A stretch of DNA of 64,000 nucleotides from Paenibacillus sp. FSL R5-0766 (GCF_037971845.1 NZ_CP150227.1:6076001-6140000), one strand, 5' to 3'. Shown: positions 17,933-26,892, counted from the stretch's first letter. Made by a program: numbers and translations. The notes: generated from the letters alone by a model not told the origin.

Positions 17933-19216
17933 TTAGGTCGTTACTAACAAATCCTTGGTCTCCTGAGAGATCACCTGCTGCATACTGGACTTGATAATGG
18001 CGCAGCCGGCGGTCAGATGCTCCATCGAGACGGTAAGCGGAGGCATGATCTTCAGCACACAATCTCCTCTGCCGGCTCTTTCAATGATGAGCCCGTTCTC
18101 GAAGCTGATATCCGTCACCCGCTTCGCCCCGGCTTCATCCATGAACCCCGAGACGTCAATACCCCAGATCAGGCCGAGTCCGCGGATGGCGATGGACGGA
18201 TGCAGAGGCTTGATTTCTTGATCAAGGAACGAGCGCACATACTCTTCCTTCTGCTTCACCTGAGCTTCCAGTTCGGTTCTGTCCCGGAACTCGAGAGCAG
18301 CCTTCGCGGCCACAAAAGCCAGCTGGTTGCCGCGGAAGGTGCCGTTGTGCTCGCCTGGCGTCCAGATATCCAGTTCGGGCTTCAACAGCAGGAGGGACAT
18401 TGGCAGGCCGTACCCGCTGATCGACTTCGACAGGGTAATGAGATCCGGCTCGATCCCCGCACGTTCGAAGGAGAAGAATTCGCCTGTCCGGCCGCACCCT
18501 ACTTGAATCTCGTCTGTAATGAGCAGAATATCGTGCCTGCGGCAAAGCTGCTGCAGCTCGCGTAGCCACTGCGCGTCGACAACGTGAATTCCGCCTTCGG
18601 CTTGTACCGTTTCAAGCAGGATCGCGGCCGGCTTATCGATTCCAGAGTGCGAATCAGTCAGGATATTCTCGATATAGCCGAGCGTATCCATTTCTGCGAA
18701 AGCCCCGCTCGGGTGTGGCATGAACGTAACTCCGTCCAGAGGAAGCCCCGCCCCTTCTCTCATGGACTTGGAGCTTGTCGCCGACAGACTGCCGAGCGAC
18801 ATGCCGTGGAAGCCACCCATGAATGCGAATATTCCACTTCTCTTCTTCGCCTTGCGTGCGAGCTTCAGGGCCGCTTCCACCGCATTCGTCCCTGTTGGAC
18901 CGCAGAATTGAAGCTTGTAATTCAGCTTCTTCGGCTCCAGGATCCGCTCTGAGAAGCTCTGGATGAATTCACGTTTGGCCATTGTATACATATCCAGACC
19001 GTGCATAATCCGGTCGGAAGTCAAGTAATCGAGAACCCGGTCTTTAATATAATCGTTGTTATGGCCGTAATTGAGTGCCCCGGCACCTGCAAAGAAATCA
19101 ATATATGCTCTTCCGTCCTCAGAATATAAAAGGTCTCCCTTGGCCCGGTCGAATACCACCGGAAAACTTCTGCAGTAAGATCTTACGTTGGATTCCAGCT
19201 TTTCAAAAATGCTCAC
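17933..19216 (-). CDS. ectB: Diaminobutyrate-2-oxoglutarate aminotransferase (EctB-like)
   Basis: 427 residues, full length for EctB-type class III aminotransferases. The enzyme transfers an amino group from glutamate to aspartate semialdehyde, making L-2,4-diaminobutyrate (Dab), with PLP as cofactor in the cytosol. Visible motifs: GPTGTNAVEAALK and the GGFHGMS PLP-phosphate region, LLETVQAEGG, ITDEIQVGCGRTG (PLP-ring Asp), and the Schiff-base lysine in TLSKSISGYG. The start is a GTG at 19216 with GGAGG nine bases upstream. It lies just upstream of an NRPS with two Dab-selecting domains and on the same strand, so it most likely supplies precursor for the antibiotic rather than for ectoine; no ectA or ectC is present here. 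The DNA is GC-rich like the NRPS genes. Confidence 0.9.
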   Translation of the reverse strand: MSIFEKLESNVRSYCRSFPVVFDRAKGDLLYSEDGRAYIDFFAGAGALNYGHNNDYIKDRVLDYLTSDRIMHGLDMYTMAKREFIQSFSERILEPKKLNYKLQFCGPTGTNAVEAALKLARKAKKRSGIFAFMGGFHGMSLGSLSATSSKSMREGAGLPLDGVTFMPHPSGAFAEMDTLGYIENILTDSHSGIDKPAAILLETVQAEGGIHVVDAQWLRELQQLCRRHDILLITDEIQVGCGRTGEFFSFERAGIEPDLITLSKSISGYGLPMSLLLLKPELDIWTPGEHNGTFRGNQLAFVAAKAALEFRDRTELEAQVKQKEEYVRSFLDQEIKPLHPSIAIRGLGLIWGIDVSGFMDEAGAKRVTDISFENGLIIERAGRGDCVLKIMPPLTVSMEHLTAGCAIIKSSMQQVISQETKDLLVTT

Positions 19217-19455
19217 TCACTTCATCCTCCATCGGAATTGGGATAAGGTTGGCTCCATCTTTCTGAACCTTCCTTTCTGAACCTTCTGACGTCATGGAGC
19301 AACATATTCTAGGCTGTCATTTTCCACAATTGTTGGTCTCCGCATCCCGGCTTGTTGGTTAGCCAGTAGACTGGTCTCTCGCACACAGCTTGGATGGGTA
19401 TAAAAAACCCTACAATTCCATTTATTAGAATAATAGGGAATAAGACCTAGGTTGA

Positions 19456-19464
19456 ATTATATCA
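19456..19464 (-). promoter_or_regulatory. Extended -10 promoter for ectB-like gene
   Basis: The minus strand reads TGATATAAT, an extended -10 (TGnTATAAT). No good -35 is seen at 16-18 nt. It lies about 240 nt upstream of the ectB GTG and is the best sigma-A candidate for the antibiotic operon in this stretch. Confidence 0.4.
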
Positions 19465-19625
19465 AAATTTACAAGAATGTATAGTGAAATTTTTGTTAAA
19501 TATAGTCATTATATTGTTAAATTTGGTTTATGGAACATAATGTGTTAACATTTTTCGTTAAAAAGAGTGAATAGCGAAGAAACGTTGAGAATTGGTTTTA
19601 CATCAATCGAGGAATTCGACGCGTG

Positions 19626-19653
19626 TTGACATTCATCCGTGAAACAGGATAAT
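19626..19653 (+). promoter_or_regulatory. Orphan plus-strand sigma-A-like promoter
   Basis: TTGACA (19626-19631), a 16-nt spacer and GATAAT (19648-19653). No plus-strand gene follows for several kilobases. It may drive a small RNA, be a relic of a mobile element, or be chance. Confidence 0.4.
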
Positions 19654-19794
19654 TTGGTATATATTACCTTTCAATAATCTTTGCCAGTGTTTCGAATCCT
19701 TGCACTTTGCATTAACTTAACTTGATTACCTGACCAATTTCTGAAAGCCTGGCTGGAAGCTTGCCGCAGCACCCACACGGATGGCAGCCGACAT

Positions 19795-19915
19795 CGTTTT
19801 GTATCACGCCTTCTTCTCAACAACTCTGTTAGAATAAAGGGTAAATATATTATGCTCCTCCTCATCAAACCGTACGTGAGATTTTCCCTTATACGCTTTC
19901 CGATGTCCTTCACTC
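19795..19915 (-). mobile_element. Probable decayed group II intron 3' end (domains V-VI)
   Basis: The minus strand carries AAAGCGTAT, a GGGAAAA loop and CACGTACGGTTT, closely resembling the 34-nt domain V hairpin of bacterial group II introns. A GAGGAGGAGC stretch and a TTTATTCTAAC-like tail resemble domain VI. The usual AGC triad is altered and no reverse transcriptase gene is nearby, so it would be an inactive remnant. The 80-codon frame over it is not considered a gene. Confidence 0.4.
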
Positions 19916-20162
19916 ATTTACATATAGATTACCAATGACGTTCTGAATCCAAGTTAAACAGACAATGATTTCACTTCGCGTAATAAGCTTCTTCATTCAG
20001 CAAATTGTTGCTTCTTGGCATACCATTTTGTAAGTCGCTGAAAGATGTTCCAGTCACGTTCAGTCATCTTCCTTTATCGTTAAAATGATCTTTTATGCCC
20101 GATCCACATCCTTCTTGGGGATATATTGGCACTTACGGTTTACAATGTACAAACACAAATAA

Positions 20163-20187
20163 GGTGGTTCTAATATTCAGAACCACC
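20163..20187 (-). terminator. Secondary hairpin downstream of glmS
   Basis: GGTGGTTC and GAACCACC form a perfect 8-bp stem with a 9-nt loop. On the minus strand it is followed by a T-rich but interrupted stretch (TTATTTGTGTTT). It probably backs up the main glmS terminator. Confidence 0.5.
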
Positions 20188-20200
20188 CTCCTGAAACATC

Positions 20201-20233
20201 AAAAAAGTCCTGATGACTTAGAGTCATCAGGAC
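20201..20233 (-). terminator. Intrinsic terminator of glmS
   Basis: A 12-bp perfect stem (GTCCTGATGACT with AGTCATCAGGAC, 3-nt loop) followed on the minus strand by TTTTTT. It separates core-genome transcription from the antibiotic genes. Confidence 0.9.
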
Positions 20234-20384
20234 CATTATTTTGTTTATACTTTATTAATTTACTGAATCTATTGATCAACCCATTATCCATGTCATTGGA
20301 CAACAGTTCGTGTAGTTCCATACTTTTGTAAATGGTTCTACACCTATTTATCATTGGAAAATAAACTAATTTGTACAGAATACC

Positions 20385-22217
20385 TTACTCAACCGTTACA
20401 CTTTTCGCCAGGTTACGTGGTTTATCCACATCATGACCCAGTGCCAGGGAAGCATAGTATGCCAGCAATTGCAGCGCAACTACAGACAAAGCAGGGCTTA
20501 GCAATGGCAGCGTCTTAGGAATTGCAAACGCTTGGTCTACGGATTTCAGCAATGGTGCTACGTGCTCTTCGTACGTAATTGCCAGTACATCCGCACCACG
20601 TGCTTTCACTTCTTTGATGTTGCTCACTGTTTTCTCAAGTACGTTCTCCTGAGTTGCCAAAGCAATAACAGGGATGCCGTCTTCGATCAATGCAAGCGTA
20701 CCGTGTTTCAACTCACCGGCAGCATACGCCTCGGAGTGAATGTAAGAGATCTCTTTCAGTTTCAATGATCCTTCTTGAGCTACTGCGTAGTCAAGACCAC
20801 GACCAATGAAGAAGAGATGTTCATGTTTGGAGATTTGCTCTGCATATCCTTTGATTGCCTCCGCTTGCTCCAACATGGACTCCACTTGCTCAGGCAATGC
20901 TTGCATTGCTGCCAGCGTGTGTGCAATCTCTTCTGCAGATTGCGTACCACGAACTTGTGCAAGGTACAGACCAAGCAAGTTGAACGCGATCAACTGCGAA
21001 GTATACGCTTTGGTAGAAGCTACTGCAATCTCAGGACCTGCCAATGTTGCAATAACATCATCTGCATCACGTGCAATGGAGCTGCCCACTACGTTTGTGA
21101 TTGCCAGTACATGTGCACCATTGGATTGTGCTTCACGCAATGCAGCAAGCGTATCGGCAGTTTCACCGGATTGGCTCACTACGATTACAAGTGTATCTTT
21201 GTGCACGATTGGGGAACGGTAACGGTACTCGGAAGCCACATCTGTTTCAACCGGAATACGTACCAATTGCTCAATCACTGTACGTCCAACCAGACCTGCA
21301 TGGTACGCTGTACCACATGCAATGATTTGAACGTTACGGATATTTTTAATTTGTTCTTCAGTCATTTTCAACTCAGGAAGTTGAACTTTTTTGCCTTCAT
21401 TATCGATGCGACCCAGCATAGTATCACGATATGCTTTTGGTTGCTCATGAATTTCTTTCAGCATGAAGTGCTCGAATCCGCCTTTTTCTGCGGTTACAGC
21501 ATCCCAATCGACACGAATCATTTCCCGAGAAATAAAGTTGCCTTCAATCGTCATCAATTCGACAGCATCATGTGTCAATACAGCCATTTCACCATCATTC
21601 AGAATGTACACGTTACGTGTATGTTCCAGAATTGCCGGGATGTCGGAACCAATGAAGTTCTCGCCTTCACCAATACCAATAATCAATGGGCTTGCTTGAC
21701 GCACAGCTACGAGTTTCTCAGGCTCATGCTCTGTCAATACACCCAGTGCAAATGCGCCACGCAACAACGTGATCACTTTTTGAACTGTTTTGACGATATC
21801 ACCATTGTATTCACGTGCGATCAGGTGAGAGATAACCTCAGTATCTGTCTCGGAAGTGAACGTGTGACCTTGAGCCATCAATTCATCCTTCAGATCCAGG
21901 TAGTTCTCAATAATACCGTTATGCACAACAGAGAACTTCTGGCTTCCATCTGTGTGTGGATGAGAGTTCTCATCTGATGGTTTACCATGAGTTGCCCAAC
22001 GTGTATGTCCGATTCCGGCATTACCTACCAGTGGTGCACCATCCAGCTTGGCTTCAAGGTTCGCAAGACGACCAAGAGCTTTTGTGATTTGCAGACCTTC
22101 TGGTGTGAATACTGCGATACCTGCAGAATCATAACCACGATACTCAAGTTTCTTCAATCCTTCAACCAATACCGATTGAGTGTTCTTATTACCAATATAT
22201 CCAACAATACCGCACAT
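20385..22217 (-). CDS. glmS: Glutamine-fructose-6-phosphate aminotransferase (isomerising)
   Basis: 610 residues, full length. It makes glucosamine-6-phosphate from fructose-6-phosphate and glutamine, the first step toward UDP-GlcNAc and peptidoglycan. The N-terminal glutaminase begins MCGIVGYIG with the nucleophile Cys2 (after Met removal); HTRWATHGKPSDENSHPH is the glutamine-binding region. Two SIS sugar-isomerase domains follow (SQSGETADT near residue 350; SLKLKEISYIHSEAYAAGE near 490). The C-terminus DKPRNLAKSVTVE is the conserved stretch used by Tn7 TnsD proteins as target in other bacteria. An AGGAAATAA site precedes the ATG. Expression is expected to be controlled by the self-cleaving ribozyme upstream. 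Confidence 0.98.
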   Translation of the reverse strand: MCGIVGYIGNKNTQSVLVEGLKKLEYRGYDSAGIAVFTPEGLQITKALGRLANLEAKLDGAPLVGNAGIGHTRWATHGKPSDENSHPHTDGSQKFSVVHNGIIENYLDLKDELMAQGHTFTSETDTEVISHLIAREYNGDIVKTVQKVITLLRGAFALGVLTEHEPEKLVAVRQASPLIIGIGEGENFIGSDIPAILEHTRNVYILNDGEMAVLTHDAVELMTIEGNFISREMIRVDWDAVTAEKGGFEHFMLKEIHEQPKAYRDTMLGRIDNEGKKVQLPELKMTEEQIKNIRNVQIIACGTAYHAGLVGRTVIEQLVRIPVETDVASEYRYRSPIVHKDTLVIVVSQSGETADTLAALREAQSNGAHVLAITNVVGSSIARDADDVIATLAGPEIAVASTKAYTSQLIAFNLLGLYLAQVRGTQSAEEIAHTLAAMQALPEQVESMLEQAEAIKGYAEQISKHEHLFFIGRGLDYAVAQEGSLKLKEISYIHSEAYAAGELKHGTLALIEDGIPVIALATQENVLEKTVSNIKEVKARGADVLAITYEEHVAPLLKSVDQAFAIPKTLPLLSPALSVVALQLLAYYASLALGHDVDKPRNLAKSVTVE

Positions 22218-22489
22218 AATTTATTTCCTCCGTTTGTATATGAATACTGTGTCACGAAGATAAACAGGCAGAGGCGGCACATCGGAAAAATGAGTGATTG
22301 CCTAGCGTTTCATGAATACTTGGTACTTATTCAATTATCAATGATCAGAGCGACCTCGTGTAGCCCCGCTGTCATCATAAGTGTTATGAATGCAATCATG
22401 AATGTACATCATTTTCCCGTCCGCGTACTGTTTACGCTCTTCACGCACATTCATTTGAATTTTAGTTTAACTCTTGCACCTGCACCGGC

Positions 22490-22684
22490 GCGTTGTGTGG
22501 ACAGTCACCTATCCATTTTCCGCAATCCGGTTTACGGCTCTGGTGCTTCACCGGGAGGTCCCCGCCGAACAATCCGAACACCTCCACCTCGTCAGCTTGA
22601 TTGCCGTTGATCTTAATCAGCCGTTCTTCAACCTAGAAGAAATCCTGATCAACATCATCCCGCGCAACTCCAAGCTCTGGCGCT
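22490..22684 (-). ncRNA. glmS ribozyme: glmS ribozyme (GlcN6P-sensing, self-cleaving)
   Basis: The minus strand carries AAGCGCCAGAGCTTGG at 22685 downward, matching the cleavage site (between A22684 and G22683). Further on, CTGACGAGGTGGAGG, TTCGGCGGGGACCTCCCGG and a GGTGACTGTCCAC segment match the conserved core and P4 region of Bacillus glmS ribozymes. It sits about 270 nt before the glmS ATG. Known function: glucosamine-6-phosphate acts as coenzyme for cleavage, and the cut message is degraded, giving feedback control. The 3' limit is approximate. Confidence 0.93.
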
Positions 22685-22740
22685 TGTGTAACTGTAACCT
22701 TACGTTCCTCACTTTCTGTGTCTGAATGACAACTCCACTC

Positions 22741-22769
22741 ATTATATGCACGTCAGGTCCATTTTGCAA
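22741..22769 (-). promoter_or_regulatory. glmS promoter
   Basis: The minus strand reads TTGCAA (22764-22769), a 17-nt spacer, then TATAAT (22741-22746). The transcript would start near 22734, about 50 nt before the ribozyme cleavage site, as expected for a glmS leader. Confidence 0.8.
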
Positions 22770-22799
22770 TGGAGCAAAGTACCTGTGACAATTTTAGCA

Positions 22800-22862
22800 T
22801 ATTTACCTACAATCCCGACCGGATAAACGGACCTATGGTCTCATCAGGCCGGGACGCAGGAA
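22800..22862 (-). terminator. Possible attenuating hairpin after glmM
   Basis: The minus strand has TCCCGGCC ... GGTCGGGA with an inner GACC ata GGTC stem. There is no U-tract, so readthrough from glmM into glmS is likely partial. Boundaries are approximate. Confidence 0.35.
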
Positions 22863-22915
22863 TATCCATCATTAGAGGTAATTCAAAAATTCCGTATCTC
22901 TTACATCTTCCAGTC

Positions 22916-24256
22916 CTATACCAGTTCTTTTTGCACTACATCTGCGATGTGAGACACAAATTGTTCAAGTTCGTCTTTATCTGGTCCTTCCGCCATAACA
23001 CGGATCAGAGATTCAGTACCTGAAGCCCGAACGAGTACACGTCCATTATCGCCGAGTTGCTGTTCTACTGTAGCAATAGCCTGCTCGATTGCAGCATTGC
23101 CCTCGTATTTGCTCTTATCTTCAACACGCACATTCACCAATACTTGTGGGTACTGGGTCATTAGCGCTTTTAGTTCACTCAGTTTTTTACCGGAAGCCTT
23201 GAGCGTATCCACGAGTTGAATCGCAGTCAGCATACCGTCTCCAGTTGTATTGTAATCCAGGAAAATAACATGGCCAGATTGTTCTCCACCCAAGTTGTAA
23301 CCGCCGCGACGCATTTCCTCCATCACATAACGATCACCTACTGCCGTTTTAGCTGTTTTCAGTGCAAGTTTCTCTGTTGCTTTGTAGAATCCGATGTTAC
23401 TCATAACGGTCGATACAACAGTACTGTCCTTCAACTTGCCTGCACGATTCATCGCATCACCGCAGATACACAGAATGAAGTCTCCATCCACCTCAGCGCC
23501 TGTCTCATCAATAGCAATCAGACGATCCGCATCCCCGTCAAAAGCAAGACCCAGATCTGCTTTATGTTTAAGCACTTCTTGTTTCAGGTTCTCTGGATGA
23601 GTTGATCCACATTGCTCATTAATATTCAGGCCGTTAGGCTCAGCGCCAATGGCAATGACTTCTGCACCTAGTTCACTGAACAATTTTGGTGCCAGTTCAT
23701 AAGCTGCTCCGTTTGCACAGTCCAGAACAATTTTAAGTCCAGAGAACGACTCATTTACAGTCGTTTTCAGGAAATCAAGGTAACGATAACGGGATTCTTC
23801 ATCTGTCGTTACAGTACCCAGACCGCCACCTACTGGCCGTGGCAATTGATCTGTCTCCGCATCCATCAGTTCTTCAATCCGGTTCTCTGTTTCATCAGAC
23901 AGCTTGAAGCCATCTCCGCCAAAGAACTTGATTCCGTTATCCTCAACCGGATTGTGGGAAGCGGAGATCATCACGCCCGCGTCAGCTTTCAACAAACGTG
24001 CAATATACGCCACTCCAGGAGTGGATACAACGCCCAGACGGATCACATCAGCGCCAATGGACAACAGACCTGCAACCAGTGCGGATTCCAACATCAATCC
24101 CGAGATACGAGTATCCATGCCGATAACCACTTTTGGTCTTTCCACACCACCTGCAAGCACGTAACCACCACAACGTCCAATGCTGTAAGCCAGCTCTGCC
24201 GTTAACTCTTTATTGGCAACCCCTCTTACACCGTCTGTACCAAAATATTTCCCCAT
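22916..24256 (-). CDS. glmM: Phosphoglucosamine mutase
   Basis: 446 residues, the family length. It converts glucosamine-6-phosphate to glucosamine-1-phosphate in UDP-GlcNAc synthesis. Motifs: N-terminal [12 protein letters not shown], the phospho-serine loop ISASHNP (near residue 100), the metal-binding loop DGDADR (near 240), the sugar-binding GGEQSGH (near 325) and the C-terminal phosphate-binding RASGTES. It follows cdaR by 72 nt. In Bacillus the CdaA-CdaR-GlmM trio form a complex in which GlmM restrains cyclic di-AMP synthesis, linking cell-wall precursor supply to this second messenger. Confidence 0.97.
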   Translation of the reverse strand: MGKYFGTDGVRGVANKELTAELAYSIGRCGGYVLAGGVERPKVVIGMDTRISGLMLESALVAGLLSIGADVIRLGVVSTPGVAYIARLLKADAGVMISASHNPVEDNGIKFFGGDGFKLSDETENRIEELMDAETDQLPRPVGGGLGTVTTDEESRYRYLDFLKTTVNESFSGLKIVLDCANGAAYELAPKLFSELGAEVIAIGAEPNGLNINEQCGSTHPENLKQEVLKHKADLGLAFDGDADRLIAIDETGAEVDGDFILCICGDAMNRAGKLKDSTVVSTVMSNIGFYKATEKLALKTAKTAVGDRYVMEEMRRGGYNLGGEQSGHVIFLDYNTTGDGMLTAIQLVDTLKASGKKLSELKALMTQYPQVLVNVRVEDKSKYEGNAAIEQAIATVEQQLGDNGRVLVRASGTESLIRVMAEGPDKDELEQFVSHIADVVQKELV

Positions 24257-24328
24257 GATTTAACTCCTTCTATTCGCATCATATACGAGCACTATTATTA
24301 TTTTTTGAGAATTTTAAAATTAGAACGT

Positions 24329-25822
24329 TTACGGATTCGCGCCACTTTTACTGCCAGTACCGCTGTTATTATTATTTAAATTACCTCGACTGCTTGTGCT
24401 CCCCTGTTGGCCCTGATCCTGAGTATCCGTATTCGATTCCGTTTCTTCTTCATCAGGAACAGGCTCCGTTTCCCCGTTTTCGACCTCGGCTGGTGAAGGG
24501 TCAGGTGCTACCGTTCCCTCGTCCGTCGGTTCTTCGCCAGGAGTGGTAGTGGTGTCTTCAGCCTTTTCGCTAATTTTGACCGTCGCACTTAATGCAGTGG
24601 ATGATTCATCCAGTTTGGCATAACGGGGCAGATCGGCTTCAAGCTTGATCTCATGCGTTCCGACCGCAAGTCCAGCAAGATCCCCGGTTAACGTGAGATC
24701 ATCACTACTTAGACCCTCAAGCATACTAGCTGAGCCTGTGAGTGTGAGGTTCAGACCGCCACTTTTAGGCGTAACGAGTGTACCTTCCAGCCCATTCCCC
24801 GCATCGGTAAGTGTGATGGGGACGCTCGGAAAGACTTTGGTAGTCTCCTCTGCCTCGTCAAATGGGGATATGGTTACCTTGATCTGAATCGAACTAGGCT
24901 CGATTTTCTCAAAACCGGAAGGCGGCGTCAAGTCCACGTTAACTGTTGACGTACCTGACTGCTCAAACTGCGTTAGATCAAGGGTTACTTGGTCGTAGGC
25001 CTGTATACCCGCAAGCGCATCCTCTGATCCATAAACCGAGACTTCTTTCACGCTTGGCTCTACCGTGGAGAGTACCAGGCCTTCCGGAAGCTGTCCCGAA
25101 TATTTGATTCTTAAGGGTACAGATGTATAGGGCTGATTGACCGGAACCCGGACTTCAACCGTTTGAGGCGTTATAATCGCATTTTCAAGGACCTTGCCCT
25201 CAGCATCGTATGCTTGAAGTTTCACTTTTTTCTGTATGACATCTTCCTTGACATCTTTCACGCTCACACTGCCCTGGACCTTCGCTACAGCCTCGAGTTG
25301 TCCTTCGGGCAGAGTTACCTTAACCGGCGTCGAAGGTTCAATTACGGGCGTTCCAGCGCTGTATCCGGCGGATGGTTCCCCTTCGGGTACAATATTCACA
25401 TTGAAGGATTTGGTGCCCAATTTTTCTACGTTCACCGTAACCATGGAAGGTTCCATGCTGACCACTTCTACCCCGGAAGGCAGATCAGGTACAAGTGGCA
25501 GTGTATTGGACCCATCTTTCACCTGACTCAGATCGACCAGTACCTTGTAATCATCATTCGTAAAAATCGATGTTAGCATCGAGCGCTGTCCTTTGATCTC
25601 AAGCCGGACCTCATCCGTACTTAATGAAGTAAGCACATAGCTGTTGTTGTCTAATCCATAAGGTTGAACAGGCACCGTACGTTCCACAACCTTGTTGGTT
25701 GTCCCTGTTGTAATCGTAGGAGTGGTTGGTACCTCATCCAGATGAATCATGAACCAGAGCAGCAGGCTCACCGCAAGCGCAAGTATTTTGGCAAAGTTAT
25801 TATTGTTAAACCACTTATCCAT
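24329..25822 (-). CDS. cdaR: CdaA regulatory protein (YbbR-domain protein)
   Basis: 497 residues. An N-terminal transmembrane anchor (FAKILALAVSLLLWFMIHL, about residues 9-27) is followed by an extracytoplasmic part with several YbbR-type beta repeats of about 80 residues. A low-complexity acidic/Thr/Pro-rich C-terminus (EEPTDEGT, PVPDEEETES) ends in Asn/Gly/Ser repeats, longer than I recall for B. subtilis YbbR. The ATG at 25822 has a GGGAGG site and overlaps the cdaA stop by 8 nt, indicating translational coupling; the longer frame from 25864 has no site. CdaR modulates the diadenylate cyclase CdaA at the membrane. Confidence 0.93.
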   Translation of the reverse strand: MDKWFNNNNFAKILALAVSLLLWFMIHLDEVPTTPTITTGTTNKVVERTVPVQPYGLDNNSYVLTSLSTDEVRLEIKGQRSMLTSIFTNDDYKVLVDLSQVKDGSNTLPLVPDLPSGVEVVSMEPSMVTVNVEKLGTKSFNVNIVPEGEPSAGYSAGTPVIEPSTPVKVTLPEGQLEAVAKVQGSVSVKDVKEDVIQKKVKLQAYDAEGKVLENAIITPQTVEVRVPVNQPYTSVPLRIKYSGQLPEGLVLSTVEPSVKEVSVYGSEDALAGIQAYDQVTLDLTQFEQSGTSTVNVDLTPPSGFEKIEPSSIQIKVTISPFDEAEETTKVFPSVPITLTDAGNGLEGTLVTPKSGGLNLTLTGSASMLEGLSSDDLTLTGDLAGLAVGTHEIKLEADLPRYAKLDESSTALSATVKISEKAEDTTTTPGEEPTDEGTVAPDPSPAEVENGETEPVPDEEETESNTDTQDQGQQGSTSSRGNLNNNNSGTGSKSGANP

Positions 25823-26651
25823 TGTTACGTCCTCCCTTCCGTTTCCAGAAGGTTGTCCAGCCATTCTTTTTCAGATTGGATGTAGGGCGCAACTCCTCAT
25901 ACAGTTTGGCAATCAGCGATTCTTCCTTAATATCACGAACGACCTGTCCATTCATTGCAAGTGACACTTGTCCTGTCTCCTCGGAGACAACCAAACAGAT
26001 CGCATCTGCAACTTCGGTAATCCCGATTGCTGCACGATGACGTGTTCCCAATTCCTTACTGATAAAAGGATTCTCTGATAATGGCAAATAACAAGCTGCC
26101 GCCGAAATCTGTTTTCCCTGTATAATAACGGCTCCATCATGGAGCGGTGTATTTGGAATAAAGATGTTAATCATCAGCTCCGAGCTGACCAGAGAGTGCA
26201 TCTTAATGCCCGATTCCGTGTAATCGTTCAGACCCGTTTCACGTTCAAATACGACCAAAGCGCCAATTTTACGCCGTGACAAATAATTAACTGACTTAAT
26301 AATCTCACCAATTAACACGGTTAATTCTTCATCACTCGCTGCCGCTGAACGTCCAAACAGCTTACCGCGTCCCAATTGCTCCAGACCACGACGCAGTTCC
26401 GGCTGAAAGATAATGAACACCGCAACAACACCAAACGTAAACATCTGGTTCATTAACCATTTGAGCGTATACAGGTTTAGCCACGTACTTAATGCCCAGA
26501 TCAGCACAAGGAACAGAATCCCTTTCAGGAGCTGAACCGCACGTGTCCCCCGCACAAGCAAAATCAGTTTGTACATAATATAGGTAACGATCAATATATC
26601 GATAACGTCCTTAATGGACTCTGTCCACGTTAAGTCAGCAAAATAATTCAT
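25815..26651 (-). CDS. cdaA: Diadenylate cyclase CdaA (DisA_N/DAC domain)
   Basis: 278 residues. Three hydrophobic segments in the first 95 residues (about 15-35, 42-60, 67-85) are followed by a cytosolic DAC domain. Signature motifs are PLHDGAVII (catalytic DGA) and GTRHRAAIG (RHR). It condenses two ATP to cyclic di-AMP, the essential messenger for potassium, osmotic and wall homeostasis. The start at 26651 is chosen because MNYFADLTW aligns with the family start and a GGGGG site lies about eight bases upstream. It is followed by overlapping cdaR and then glmM, the conserved operon. Confidence 0.96.
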   Translation of the reverse strand: MNYFADLTWTESIKDVIDILIVTYIMYKLILLVRGTRAVQLLKGILFLVLIWALSTWLNLYTLKWLMNQMFTFGVVAVFIIFQPELRRGLEQLGRGKLFGRSAAASDEELTVLIGEIIKSVNYLSRRKIGALVVFERETGLNDYTESGIKMHSLVSSELMINIFIPNTPLHDGAVIIQGKQISAAACYLPLSENPFISKELGTRHRAAIGITEVADAICLVVSEETGQVSLAMNGQVVRDIKEESLIAKLYEELRPTSNLKKNGWTTFWKRKGGRNNG

Positions 26652-26803
26652 AAGCCAGCCCCCGCTATCCCCATTGATGAGTAACCCTGATCTCATATTA
26701 ACCCATTAGGATTTTATATAATCCTTTGTCTCCGCGTTTTGCATCATTCGATTTGTGCAAAATGCGTATCTATATGTAGTAGTATGTTCTCTTTAGTATC
26801 TAG

Positions 26804-26830
26804 GTTATAACGTTAACGTTCAGGTTGCAA
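26804..26830 (-). promoter_or_regulatory. Possible cdaA promoter
   Basis: Minus-strand TTGCAA (26825-26830), a short 15-nt spacer and TATAAC (26804-26809). The spacer overlaps a self-complementary AACGTTAACGTT (26809-26820) that could be an operator. The spacing is suboptimal. Confidence 0.35.
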
Positions 26831-26892
26831 GTTACGGCAGTCTCAAACTGCACATAAACATCACATTTCCCATGATTTACAAAGTTTCGTAT

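Larger units (their letters stand above)
19217..20200. other. AT-rich junction between ectB-like gene and glmS terminator
   Basis: About 980 nt without an intact gene. It contains a 14-nt tandem repeat in the ectB leader (ctttctgaacctt at 19259 and 19273), the likely ectB promoter, a plus-strand promoter with no gene to serve, and a probable group II intron end. Base composition shifts here from the GC-rich antibiotic genes to AT-rich DNA. Confidence 0.6.

Noticed and set aside
19671..19913. 80-codon minus-strand open frame
   Set aside because: It lies over the domain V-like hairpin, is Arg-rich in an out-of-frame way, and has no ribosome site.
20234..20384. Tn7-like terminal repeats after glmS
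   Set aside because: Several TGT-starting stretches occur, but no repeated 22-nt TnsB-like sites and no target duplication could be read.
20775..21977. 400-codon plus-strand frame opposite glmS
   Set aside because: Antisense to a full-length, motif-complete glmS; Cys- and Asn-rich nonsense composition.
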